Of a DNA stretch of 64,000 bases, positions 28,077 to 36,298 are shown piece after piece. Location: assembly GCF_001277255.1 (NCBI RefSeq), contig NZ_CP012264.1, forward strand, positions 1 through 64,000. Reading direction: 5' to 3'. Source of the stretch: Cronobacter condimenti 1330. Its GTDB lineage: Bacteria; Pseudomonadota; Gammaproteobacteria; Enterobacterales; Enterobacteriaceae. The notes under the pieces were generated by a model. It was given only the letters and a program-made list of their open reading frames with translations, was not told the origin of the DNA and made no database searches. Each line of letters starts with the position of its first letter. Within the stretch, counting starts at the first letter, position 1. A program made the position numbers and the translations under genes.

Positions 28077-28378
28077 TTGTCATCTTCTCAATGATGGCGG
28101 TGACGTTCGCTATCCGGTTGATTCCGCTGCACCTGAGCCCGGAGCGCACGCCGCGCTTTATTAATGCGGTAATTGAGTACATTCCGGCGGCGGTTATTTC
28201 CAGCATTACGATCCCGGCGCTGTTCTTTCCACAAAGCGGCGGGTTCAGTCTGTATAACGCCAGCGTTCTGGCGGCGGTCCCGGTCGTATTAACCGCGTGG
28301 TTTACCAAAAACTTAATTGTCAGTGTGGTGGTGGGCGTTATCTGTCAGGTACTCGCCAGCCATTTTCTCTTTGGATAA
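28052..28378 (+). CDS. azlD: AzlD-family amino-acid exporter, small subunit
   Basis: Partner of AzlC, 108 residues with about four hydrophobic segments and the family motif FAIRLIPLHL near the N-terminus followed by FINAVIEYIPAAVISSI. It overlaps azlC by 25 nt, as usual for this pair. The 93-nt gap after it contains GTCGCC (28408-28413) and GGCGAC (28425-28430), a small hairpin that may separate the front module from the core cluster. Confidence 0.92.
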   Translation: MSQEIFLLIVIFSMMAVTFAIRLIPLHLSPERTPRFINAVIEYIPAAVISSITIPALFFPQSGGFSLYNASVLAAVPVVLTAWFTKNLIVSVVVGVICQVLASHFLFG

Positions 28379-28471
28379 TTCAGCGTTTTTTTAGCAGTGA
28401 TTACGTTGTCGCCAGGTATTAACGGGCGACGGGCTCAGGCTTGCTTTACCACGGATTCAGGATAATTCCCG

Positions 28472-29908
28472 ATGGCGAAATACATTGTGACAATCACCCC
28501 GCCTACGCCGAATGGCGATCTGCATCTGGGGCATCTTTCCGGGCCGTTTCTGGCGGCGGATGTGATGCGCAGAACGCTGCGCGACCGCGGGCACGACGTC
28601 TTATTTGTCTGCTACAGCGATGATTATCAGAGTTATTTACCGCGCAAAACCAGCGTGCTAATGCGCCAGCCGTTTGATTATGGCCGCCTGATGCGCCGCG
28701 CCATGAGCCTTTCGCTCGAGCTTGCGGATATTCACCTCGATCACTTTATGCAGGCCGCCGACAGCAGCGCTTACCGGCTTTCCGGCGAGCACTACGCTGC
28801 CTGCGTGTCGCATCAGGTCTCGCTGCGCCCGGCGAAAACGTTTCACTGCGCAGCCTGCGATCGCTATGGCTATGAAGGCTTTGGCCGCACCCACTGCAAC
28901 TGGTGCGGCACCTCGTCCGACACCAGCCAGTGCGAACATTGCGCCCGCGTGCCGGATGTCGAACAGATTGAGAGCATGACGTGTATGTCCTGCCAGGGGC
29001 CGATGACGCCCGTGCGCGTGAAACTGCACGTCTGGGATATCGGGCAGAACTATCCGGCGGTCGCCGCGGCGCTGCGCCCGCGTCCGCAGCGCGCCTGCCT
29101 GACCCAGTTCCTTGACGAGGTACTGGCCGACACCCGCGCGCAGTGGCATATCACGCGCCCCGGCGACGCGGGTCTGCCGGTCGCCGCGCTCGACTACTAC
29201 CCGCTCCACACCTGGTTTTTAGGCATGGCGGGCTATCGCGCGAGCGTGATGTCTTATCTTGAAGAAAACCCCGCACGCGGCAGTTTTGCCGAGTGGTGGT
29301 CGCCGCAGACGGAGCTGGTGCACTTCCTGGGGTTCGACTGCTCATACAGCCATGCGGTCGCTTACAGCAGCCAGCTGCTGGCCGATGACACCGGGCCGCG
29401 TCCCGGCGCGTTTCTGACCAACCGCTTCCTGAAACTGGACGGTGAGGATTTTTCCACCAGCCGCGGGCATGCCATCTGGATAAAAGATCTGACGGGCCTC
29501 TATCCCGCCGATGCGATCCGCCTCTATTGCGCGCGCTACGCGCCGGAAACCGAAGTGAAAAACTTCAGCCGCGCTGATTTCCAGCACTGGTATCAGACGC
29601 AGTTTCTGCCGCTGGCGGCGCATATCGCCGATGCCGCGCCGTTCAGTGCGTCGCTGACGCCAGCGCAGGAGGCGCAGCTGCGTGACCATCCGGCACGCCT
29701 GAAGTGGCTTGAGGCATCGACGCTCAACGCGTTTTCCATTTCCGCGATGGCGGAAGCGCTGCTGGAACTGACGGCGTTTATCCAGACGACACCGGCGTTC
29801 GCCGCGTCCGCGCAGGCGTGGGAAATGCTGGCGGAGATGGCCTCGCCGCTCTGTCCGGGGCTTGCGCAAAACATGCAGCATTCGGTTAAGCGGAGTATCG
29901 CGGCATGA
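28472..29908 (+). CDS. Stand-alone methionyl-tRNA-synthetase-like enzyme, probable half of a split hydrazine synthetase
   Basis: A class I aminoacyl-tRNA synthetase catalytic core of 478 residues. The HIGH-type motif is His18-Leu-Gly-His21. Four CxxC knuckles typical of MetRS zinc domains lie at Cys126/129, 142/145, 154/157 and 171/174. A KMSKS-type loop appears as FSTSRG at residues 327-332. A short helical C-terminus replaces the full anticodon-binding region, so it is not a plausible housekeeping MetRS. In Spb40, PyrN and Tri28, a MetRS-like domain fused to a cupin activates an amino acid (glycine in s56-p1 and triacsin). It joins that amino acid to an N-hydroxyamine without tRNA, on the way to an N-N bond. 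With an N-monooxygenase and a cupin in the same operon, the same role is inferred. The fused cupin is absent here. AGGA precedes the start. Confidence 0.85.
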   Translation: MAKYIVTITPPTPNGDLHLGHLSGPFLAADVMRRTLRDRGHDVLFVCYSDDYQSYLPRKTSVLMRQPFDYGRLMRRAMSLSLELADIHLDHFMQAADSSAYRLSGEHYAACVSHQVSLRPAKTFHCAACDRYGYEGFGRTHCNWCGTSSDTSQCEHCARVPDVEQIESMTCMSCQGPMTPVRVKLHVWDIGQNYPAVAAALRPRPQRACLTQFLDEVLADTRAQWHITRPGDAGLPVAALDYYPLHTWFLGMAGYRASVMSYLEENPARGSFAEWWSPQTELVHFLGFDCSYSHAVAYSSQLLADDTGPRPGAFLTNRFLKLDGEDFSTSRGHAIWIKDLTGLYPADAIRLYCARYAPETEVKNFSRADFQHWYQTQFLPLAAHIADAAPFSASLTPAQEAQLRDHPARLKWLEASTLNAFSISAMAEALLELTAFIQTTPAFAASAQAWEMLAEMASPLCPGLAQNMQHSVKRSIAA

Positions 29909-30369
29909 ACCCGTTTCTCTATCAACCACGCAGCGCCGTGTTTCACGGCGTGCTGGAGTTCGACGACCGGCGGCTGAAAATCTACCGCATCGCGAGCCAG
30001 GAACAGGCAGGTGTGCCGCTGCCCGAACGCGATCGTCAGCGCGCGCTGTTACGCGAGGCGCTGCGCGAAGACTGCTGGCCGACCGATCATCAGATTGGCT
30101 TTGCGATTTTTCACTTCGCCAACGATGGCGCTTACCTGCTGGTCAGCAGCTGGTGCGACGCCAATATGCTGCGCCACCGCGTGTTTATGATCTCGCCTCA
30201 AGGCCGCCTTGAGCCGCTGGACGCCAGCCGCATCATCGCCTGCGTCTGGGAACTCGCGATTATCTGGCACGAGCGCAACCTCTGGATCCAGGAGGCGATG
30301 GCACAGACGGCGTACAGCGCGGCCGGCGTCCAGCGCTACCTCACGCAAGGATATGAAGGATGGGTCTGA
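29905..30369 (+). CDS. Unrecognised 154-residue cluster protein
   Basis: I do not recognise the family. The protein has no signal peptide or membrane segment. It appears alpha/beta with several Trp and Arg residues, including CWPTDHQIGFAIFHFANDGAYLL and SRIIACVWELAIIWHERNLWIQEAM. The start overlaps the MetRS-like stop by 4 nt (ATGA) and its stop overlaps the next start, so it is tightly coupled to the putative hydrazine synthetase half. It may be an accessory subunit of that enzyme. No function is claimed. Confidence 0.7.
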   Translation: MNPFLYQPRSAVFHGVLEFDDRRLKIYRIASQEQAGVPLPERDRQRALLREALREDCWPTDHQIGFAIFHFANDGAYLLVSSWCDANMLRHRVFMISPQGRLEPLDASRIIACVWELAIIWHERNLWIQEAMAQTAYSAAGVQRYLTQGYEGWV

Positions 30370-30830
30370 TGATTCGCCGGTTGCAGCCGGAAGATTTAAC
30401 GCAGCTGGTGGCGCTGTGCGCCGACCATGCCGCCTACGAAAAGCTCGACTATGTGCCGGACAACCAGGCGGAGCGGCTGCAGCAGGCCGTGTTCGGCGAA
30501 CCGGCGCGGCTGTATGTCTGGGTGGTGGCCGACGGGCAGCAATTGCGCGGTTATCTCTCCGCCACGCTCGATTACTCCACCTGGTCGGCAGCGCCGTTTG
30601 CCTATATGGATTGCCTCTATTTGCAGGAGCCGATGCGCGGCCAGGGGTGGGGCCGCAAGCTGTTAGCGACGCTTGCGGCATTCGCCGGTGAACACGGCTG
30701 CCGCCAGATCCAGTGGCAAACGCCGCCGGACAATCTGTCGGGCATCGGGTTTTATCAGGCTATCGGCGCGCAGTCGCTGCCGAAACGCCGGTTTCATCTT
30801 AATCAGGGCGTCGGATTATGGGAACGCTAA
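30369..30830 (+). CDS. Second GNAT-family N-acetyltransferase
   Basis: A 153-residue GNAT protein starting MIRRLQPEDLTQLVALCADH at the TGATG overlap (30369); an upstream ATG at 30360 is less likely because AAGGA sits at ideal distance from 30369. The acetyl-CoA loop appears as QEPMRGQGWGRKLLATL, preceded by YMDCLYL, with the C-terminal block SGIGFYQAIGAQSLPKRRFHL. The substrate is unknown; it could modify a hydrazine or amine intermediate or confer self-resistance. Confidence 0.85.
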   Translation: MIRRLQPEDLTQLVALCADHAAYEKLDYVPDNQAERLQQAVFGEPARLYVWVVADGQQLRGYLSATLDYSTWSAAPFAYMDCLYLQEPMRGQGWGRKLLATLAAFAGEHGCRQIQWQTPPDNLSGIGFYQAIGAQSLPKRRFHLNQGVGLWER

Positions 30831-32071
30831 GCGCGTCGCTTATCGACAATCTGCTGGAAGAGCTGACCGCCCGTGACGAGCAGGCGTTAAGCCGCCTGCG
30901 TCTGTCGCTGTCGCCGGAGGATATCGATGCGGCGCTGCTGGCGCGCAGCCCGGTCATGCGCAAACTGCCTGCGCCGACGCGCAGGGAAAGTATTGAGCGC
31001 CTGCGTCTGTCGCTTCAGGGGCCGTACGGCGAGGAGATTGCCGATACGCCGCTGTTTACGCTGCTGCTGGACGGCCTTGCCGACGCGCTGCTAGCGCAAG
31101 CCGGGATCACGACGCTGAAACCCGCGCCGGACGTCGCCGGTATCTCCCTGCCGCATGTACTGGAAACCGCGTTCGAGCGCCATGAGACGCCTCGCGGCGC
31201 GATATATGTCAGCAAGCAGCAGGGAACGCCGCTGGTGGTGATTGGCGCGCTGGGTATTCCGCTACAGGCCTGGCAGCGGCTGGTCGCACAGCCGCAAAGC
31301 TGGCGGCTGATCCTGCCAGAGCTGCCGTGCGGCACGCTGCTGGAAGGCGGGATGCGCAGCGAGGCGGACGTGCATGAATATGCCGATATCCTCACGGAAC
31401 AGCTCGCCGCTCTGACGCTTCCCGCGCGGCCCTGGCTGCTCGGCTGGTGCAACGGCGGGCGCATCGCGCTGGAGCTGGCGCGCCGCCTGCGCGAGCGCGT
31501 CGAAGGGCTGGTTCTGCTCTGCCCGACGCTTCGCGACGCCAGCGCGCCGGAAGAGGGCAGCGCGTATGAGAACAAACTTCAACAGCTGTTCAGCCTGGTA
31601 CTCGGCAACCCGAAAATGGCGCCCTCGGTCGCGGTCATGGCCAGCAAATTACTGGCCGCCCCGGACACCTCGCGCCTGCACGGCGCGGATTATCTGGCGG
31701 CGCTGCGCGGTTTGCCGCGCCGGGCGATGGCAGGCGCGCTCAGCGTGCCGATGCAGGATGCCGGGGCGCTTCTTAATTACGCCAGGCGCACCGCCAAAGA
31801 CGAAGCCTTCGCCAGCGGCCGTGATTATCACCATCTGCCGATGCCGGTTTACCTGATCCAGGGCGCGGATGATCCGGTGGTATCCAACGCGCAGGCGCGG
31901 CGCTGGCTGCGCGAACGGCTGACGACATTCGACACGTATCAGATAACCGGCGCCGGTCATGTTCCGCAGGATTTGCAGTTTCCCTGGCTGATGGCGCTAC
32001 TGAACCACGCCCGGCAGGGCCAGCGCTCGCCGCTGCCGCGCCGCGTTATTCACTATCATGGAGAGCATTAA
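30818..32071 (+). CDS. Alpha/beta-hydrolase-fold acyltransferase with a cysteine nucleophile
   Basis: The 417-residue protein has a helical N-terminal extension of about 115 residues before an alpha/beta-hydrolase fold. The nucleophile elbow reads GWCNGG, giving Cys211 instead of the usual serine. The acid is probably Asp351 or Asp352 (QGADDPVV) and the histidine His381 (GAGHVPQ). Cys-type members such as CmaE and SyrC move aminoacyl groups between carrier proteins rather than hydrolysing them. Two carrier proteins in this cluster and the adenylation gene immediately downstream make a shuttle role likely. A thioesterase is the main alternative. Confidence 0.75.
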   Translation: MGTLSASLIDNLLEELTARDEQALSRLRLSLSPEDIDAALLARSPVMRKLPAPTRRESIERLRLSLQGPYGEEIADTPLFTLLLDGLADALLAQAGITTLKPAPDVAGISLPHVLETAFERHETPRGAIYVSKQQGTPLVVIGALGIPLQAWQRLVAQPQSWRLILPELPCGTLLEGGMRSEADVHEYADILTEQLAALTLPARPWLLGWCNGGRIALELARRLRERVEGLVLLCPTLRDASAPEEGSAYENKLQQLFSLVLGNPKMAPSVAVMASKLLAAPDTSRLHGADYLAALRGLPRRAMAGALSVPMQDAGALLNYARRTAKDEAFASGRDYHHLPMPVYLIQGADDPVVSNAQARRWLRERLTTFDTYQITGAGHVPQDLQFPWLMALLNHARQGQRSPLPRRVIHYHGEH

Positions 32072-32075
32072 GACG

Positions 32076-33713
32076 ATGCCAGTTTCCCCTTACTGGGCTC
32101 ATCAGGCGGATGCCGCGCAGACGCGCGACTACGCGCCCGGCGAGCTGTTCGCTTACGGCGTTGCCCTGCACCCCGATAAGCTTGCGATTAACGACGGCAA
32201 ACGCCACTACACCTTTGGCCAACTGGAGGCGATGGCGACGCGCCTCGCCCACTGGCTGGCGGCGCAGGGCGTCAGCGCTGGTGGGCGAGTGCCGGTGCTG
32301 TCGGAGAAACACGCGCTGATGCCGGTTATCGCCGCGGCCTGCTGGAAGCTCGGCGCGGTTTATGTGCCGCTCGACGGTCAGCTGCCGGAAAACCGCCTGC
32401 GCAAGCTGCTGGCGAGGCTTTCAGGGCGCGTCGTGCTTTCGCTGAGCCGCGCGCCGCTGGCCGACACCGGCACCTGGCTTAGCGGCGAGGCGCTGATGAA
32501 CGTGTGCGAAACCGGGCCGGTGGCAGCGCTTGCCTGCGTTGTTCCGCAGGACGACGACACGGCCTATATCATTTTCACCTCCGGCTCGACCGGCGAACCG
32601 AAAGGCGTTGAAATCAGCGTCGGCAGCATGAAGAACTATTTCCGCGCGCATAACGAGGTACTGCGTTTTACGCCGGACTCGCGCGTCTTCAGCTTGTCGC
32701 CGTTTCATTTCGACGTCTCCATTGAAGATACGCTGCTGCCGCTCTCGCTTGGCGCGTATGTTTACCAGTTCGCCAGCCTGCACGCCGGATCGGTCATGCG
32801 CGCGGCGATCGCCCGCGAGCAGATAACCCATCTGATTGCCGTCTCGACGCTGCTGACGCTTATCACCGAAGGCGGAAAACAGATTTCATCCGCGCATTTC
32901 GCGTCGCTGCAAATGGTCATGACCGGCGCGGAAGTCTGCGATCCGAAAATCATTAATCTCTGGAAGCAAAATCTGCCGGGAATTCGCCTTATCAATGCTT
33001 ACGGCCCGACGGAAACCACGATCGTCTGCCTCTGTTACACCATTGAGCAGGCGGATCCGCAGCGCCTCACCAGCTGGCCTATCGGTAAACCGCTGCGGGA
33101 TGTCGACGGCCTGGTGCTGGGCGACGACGGCGAACCTGCGCCGCCGGAAACGCCTGGCGAACTGTGCATCGGCGGTCCGCTGGTGATGAAGGGCTATCTC
33201 GGGCAGCCGCAGGAAACCGATAAGGTGATTTTCGTGCGCGACGGCGTGCGCTACTACCGCACCGGCGACATCTGCCTGATGCAGACGGATGGCAACGTGC
33301 GCTATATCGGGCGGCGAGATGATGAGGTGAAAATCGCCGGGCGGCGCATCCACCTTGGCGAAATCCGCCAGAAATGCCTCTCAAGCGCTGGCGTCGAGCG
33401 CGCCGCCGTACGCGTGATGGAAGTGCGCGGCAAAGCGCATATCGCGGTGGTGCTGACCGGCAAAAACGTGGCGCGGCTACCGCATATTGAAGAGTACCTG
33501 CGAAGCGAGCTGCCGCCTTACATGCTGCCCGCTATCTGGGGCTGGGCGGATGACGTCAACCTCAGTTCAACGGGTAAAACCGATGAACGTACCCTGCTCG
33601 ATCAGCTTTTCAACGCGGCGAACGCGACCCCGTGCCGCTATTTTCAGCGCCCGGAGGGCGACACTTTTATCCCGTTAAACGGAGTGGGCTATGAATCCGC
33701 AATCCCCCTTTGA
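32076..33713 (+). CDS. Stand-alone amino-acid adenylation enzyme (NRPS-type AMP ligase)
   Basis: Activates a carboxylate as its AMP ester and loads it onto a carrier protein; 545 residues from the ATG at 32076. GGAGAG at 32060-32065 is correctly placed for this start; an ATG at 32058 inside the previous gene is less likely. Core motifs are all visible: A3 IIFTSGSTGEPKG near residue 165, A4 FHFDVS near 211, A5 NAYGPTETT near 306, A7 YRTGDICLMQTDGN, A8 GRRDDEVKIAGRRIHLGEI, and A10 STGKTDERT with its lysine near 500. The A4 aspartate that normally holds an alpha-amino group is kept, favouring an amino acid or hydrazino acid substrate. It overlaps the ACP-cupin gene, a likely partner. Confidence 0.9.
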   Translation: MPVSPYWAHQADAAQTRDYAPGELFAYGVALHPDKLAINDGKRHYTFGQLEAMATRLAHWLAAQGVSAGGRVPVLSEKHALMPVIAAACWKLGAVYVPLDGQLPENRLRKLLARLSGRVVLSLSRAPLADTGTWLSGEALMNVCETGPVAALACVVPQDDDTAYIIFTSGSTGEPKGVEISVGSMKNYFRAHNEVLRFTPDSRVFSLSPFHFDVSIEDTLLPLSLGAYVYQFASLHAGSVMRAAIAREQITHLIAVSTLLTLITEGGKQISSAHFASLQMVMTGAEVCDPKIINLWKQNLPGIRLINAYGPTETTIVCLCYTIEQADPQRLTSWPIGKPLRDVDGLVLGDDGEPAPPETPGELCIGGPLVMKGYLGQPQETDKVIFVRDGVRYYRTGDICLMQTDGNVRYIGRRDDEVKIAGRRIHLGEIRQKCLSSAGVERAAVRVMEVRGKAHIAVVLTGKNVARLPHIEEYLRSELPPYMLPAIWGWADDVNLSSTGKTDERTLLDQLFNAANATPCRYFQRPEGDTFIPLNGVGYESAIPL

Positions 33714-34338
33714 ACATGTCGAGCAGGCGATCCGCGCAAGCGTCGCCGCGCTGCCAGCCGTTCCGCTGCAGGCGCATACCGAGCTTTATACGCTGGGCGT
33801 CGACTCGCTCACTACCATCAACATTCTGCTGGCGCTCGCCGAAACGTACCAGGTGTCGCTGGAACAGTTTGTCGATGATATCGGCACGCTGGCGACGGTC
33901 GGCGATTTAACCGCGCTCGCCGGAAAGTTCGCGGCGGCGACGACGCCCGCGCCGCGCGCGCAGGCGAAGTTTTTTCACGAGCAAACGCTGCATTACGAAT
34001 ATGGCCTTGACGGCATACGCACGTTTCCGTGGGAGGGCGTCAACACGCCGATAGGCTCTGGGTACTGCATCGTGCGGCCAATGACCGAAACGCTGCGTCA
34101 TGTGAATCAGCCCGCCGATGAAGATGAGCTGTTTATCGGCATCGAGGGGCGCGCCACGGTGATTATCGATGATCAGGAGTATCCGATGACCAAAGGCGAT
34201 CAGATTTTCATCCCGCGCGGCAGCAGCCATTTTGTGCGTAACGATGGCGATGCGCCGTTCCATTTCTTCACCATCTGGTGGAACCAGGCAGGCGCGCGGG
34301 CTTACCTGGATCGCGAAACCGGCGCGGGGGCGCGTTGA
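33691..34338 (+). CDS. Acyl carrier protein fused to a zinc-cupin-like domain
   Basis: A two-domain protein of 215 residues. Residues 1-80 form a carrier protein with the phosphopantetheine site LGVDSLT (Ser39). After a linker rich in Ala and Pro (about 82-92), residues 95-205 form a single cupin barrel. Cupin motif 1 is HVNQPADEDELFIGIEGRATV and motif 2 KGDQIFIPRGSSHFVRN, with His and Glu residues placed for metal binding. Cupins with a MetRS-like partner domain carry out the N-N forming rearrangement in hydrazine synthetases. Here the cupin is joined to a carrier protein instead, an arrangement I do not know from characterised systems. It overlaps the adenylation gene by 23 nt. Confidence 0.85.
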   Translation: MNPQSPFEHVEQAIRASVAALPAVPLQAHTELYTLGVDSLTTINILLALAETYQVSLEQFVDDIGTLATVGDLTALAGKFAAATTPAPRAQAKFFHEQTLHYEYGLDGIRTFPWEGVNTPIGSGYCIVRPMTETLRHVNQPADEDELFIGIEGRATVIIDDQEYPMTKGDQIFIPRGSSHFVRNDGDAPFHFFTIWWNQAGARAYLDRETGAGAR

Positions 34339-35387
34339 TGAGTCCGATGCGGGATCTCATCATCATCGGCGCGGGGCTTGCGGGCAGTGCGCTTGCGGCG
34401 AACGCCAGCCGTCTCGGCCTGCGCGTGCTGGTGCTTGATGCCACCACGCCGGGCGCAGGCGGGGCCACGGCGCATTCGCGGGGCATTGTGCGCGTCTACG
34501 ATCAGCATCCGGTGCTGATGGAGATGAACCGTGACGGCGTGGCGGAGTGGGCGCGCACGGCGCAGCGCTGGCCTGGCGTCTTTACCCGCTGCGGCGTGCT
34601 CTATCTGCTGAAAGAGGAACACCGCGACAACGCCCGCAGCGCCATTGAGGATTTTTCCGGCGACGACTATCCGATGGCGCTTATCGAACCGGCGCGCGCG
34701 CGACACATGCTGCCTGCGCTGACGCCAGAGGCGGGCGACGTCATTTTATGGGAGCCGCTGGGCGGGTATGTGAATCCGCGCTTCGCCTGTCAGGCATTTA
34801 TCGCCGAGGCGCGCCAGCAGGGCGCGCAGGTGCTGGAAGGCACCAGCGTCAGCGCGGTCAGCCAGACCCGGGACGGCGCGAGCGTAACGGCAGGGAGCCA
34901 GACCTTTAGCGCGCGCCTGGCCGTGGTGGCGGCAGGCGCCAGCAGCGTGACGCTCGCCGCCAACAGCGCGGTGTTCAGCCGCACCATTCCGCTCAGCAGT
35001 CTGTACAGCGCCACGGGCGACGCGCCCGGCGTCTGTCTGCTGGATGAGCGCAGCGGCGGGTATATTCGCCCGGATGGCCGCGACGTCGCGTTTGTCGGCG
35101 GCGCGCCGCAGCATGACGCCGCGAGGCCGGAGCAACTGCAATGGAGTAAAGCGAACCAGCGCTACCACCAGAAGCTGACGCAGCGTCTGCTGCCCGGCAG
35201 CGCGTTGAGCGTGGTCGACGGGCGTGACGGTTATGACGGCTATACCCAGGATCTGCTGCCGGAGATGCGCCTTGAAAAAGGCGAGGCCATTGCGCTGTTT
35301 TGCGGCTTTTCCGGGCGCGGCGCGAAATACATTCCCGCCGCCGCCCGCCGCTTTAGCGAACGGTTAAAGGAGCGACTCTATCCATGA
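34338..35387 (+). CDS. FAD-dependent D-amino-acid/glycine-oxidase-like enzyme
   Basis: A DAO-family flavoenzyme of 349 residues. The start at 34338 (MSPMRDLIIIGAGLAG) overlaps the previous stop as TGATG; an in-frame ATG at 34278 would lie within the cupin gene. The FAD loop IIIGAGLAGSALA is at residues 8-20, the family block AGGATAHSRGIVR follows, and the C-terminus has FCGFSGRGAKYIPAAAR. In triacsin and s56-p1 clusters a DAO-like enzyme cleaves the lysine-hydrazine conjugate to hydrazinoacetate and an aldehyde. The same step is inferred here. Confidence 0.85.
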   Translation: MSPMRDLIIIGAGLAGSALAANASRLGLRVLVLDATTPGAGGATAHSRGIVRVYDQHPVLMEMNRDGVAEWARTAQRWPGVFTRCGVLYLLKEEHRDNARSAIEDFSGDDYPMALIEPARARHMLPALTPEAGDVILWEPLGGYVNPRFACQAFIAEARQQGAQVLEGTSVSAVSQTRDGASVTAGSQTFSARLAVVAAGASSVTLAANSAVFSRTIPLSSLYSATGDAPGVCLLDERSGGYIRPDGRDVAFVGGAPQHDAARPEQLQWSKANQRYHQKLTQRLLPGSALSVVDGRDGYDGYTQDLLPEMRLEKGEAIALFCGFSGRGAKYIPAAARRFSERLKERLYP

Positions 35388-36298
35388 AACGTATCGCCTG
35401 CGTGGCCTGTCTCGACCCGAAATTCTCCATCCATACGCACACGTTTTTACGCGCGGTGGTGCTGGCGCGTCACTGCCTGCTGGGGCCGCACGTACAGCTC
35501 CGGCTGTTTGACGACAGCGCCAGCCGGGAGGGCGCGTTACGCGCGGCGCGTGAGGTGCTGGCATGGGCGCCGGATGCGGTGGTCGGCCATTTCGCGTCTT
35601 CGGCGGCTGACGCTGCCGCGCCGCTATACGCTGCGCGCGGTGTGCCGCTGTTTTTACCGGCCGCGACCGCCAGTCATCTGACGCGTAACGCCACCACCTG
35701 GCGGTTATGCGACAACGACGCGGATTACGTGACCTGGCTTGGCGAGCTGATGACGCAGGCGCAGTGGGCGGTCGCGCCGCCGGAGCATGACGGTTCGCTG
35801 CACGGCATCAGCGTCGCAGAGCAGCTGGCGGACTGGCTTGATCTGACGCCTTACGGTGCGACCCGCATTTTTTCCGGGCGCTACGCGGCCTCGGTTCGCT
35901 ACGCCATTCGCTGGGCGCACTCCGACCTGCCGGGCAGGCTTATCCTCACCGATGACGCGGGCTCGACGGCGCTGGTGCCGGATCTGCTGGCGCACGGCGT
36001 CGACCCCGACCGGCACGACATTCTGATTGCAGGCATTTGTCCACACCCGGCAGGCGAAACCGCGCGTCACGTTCGTCAGGCATGGCGGCGACGCTGGGGC
36101 GGCGAGCCGGGGACGTATCTGTGGGAAACGCTGGCGGCGCTGCAGACCGCGGCGCGCTACCCGGAACCGCCTGCCCGGACAGTGCTGGGGCCGCTGCGCT
36201 TCGACGAGCAGCGGGAAAGCCGTCCGTCCAGTTTCCGGCTCTGGCGCGTGACGCGCCACGGGCTTGTCGCCTGGCAGCCTGCCACGGAGGCGGTATGA
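35384..36298 (+). CDS. Cytoplasmic periplasmic-binding-protein-like (type I, Leu/Ile/Val-binding) protein
   Basis: The 304-residue protein has the two-lobe type I binding-protein layout; the segment AVVGHFASSAADAAAPLYAARGVPLFLPAATASHLT closely resembles the ligand-binding stretch of LivJ-type proteins, including the paired serines and the PAAT block. There is no signal peptide and no ABC permease or ATPase genes are nearby, so it is probably cytoplasmic and not a transporter component. It may sense or sequester an amino-acid-like intermediate, or may have been recruited as an enzyme. It overlaps neighbours by 4 nt on both sides. Confidence 0.7.
   Translation: MKRIACVACLDPKFSIHTHTFLRAVVLARHCLLGPHVQLRLFDDSASREGALRAAREVLAWAPDAVVGHFASSAADAAAPLYAARGVPLFLPAATASHLTRNATTWRLCDNDADYVTWLGELMTQAQWAVAPPEHDGSLHGISVAEQLADWLDLTPYGATRIFSGRYAASVRYAIRWAHSDLPGRLILTDDAGSTALVPDLLAHGVDPDRHDILIAGICPHPAGETARHVRQAWRRRWGGEPGTYLWETLAALQTAARYPEPPARTVLGPLRFDEQRESRPSSFRLWRVTRHGLVAWQPATEAV

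Noticed and set aside
28472..29908. Second housekeeping methionyl-tRNA synthetase or resistance copy
   Set aside because: The C-terminal anticodon-binding part is short and degenerate and the gene is embedded in a biosynthetic operon next to a cupin and N-hydroxylase.
34278..34337. Upstream extension of the DAO-like enzyme
   Set aside because: It lies in the cupin coding sequence, has no homology to flavoenzymes, and the TGATG overlap at 34338 gives the canonical N-terminus.
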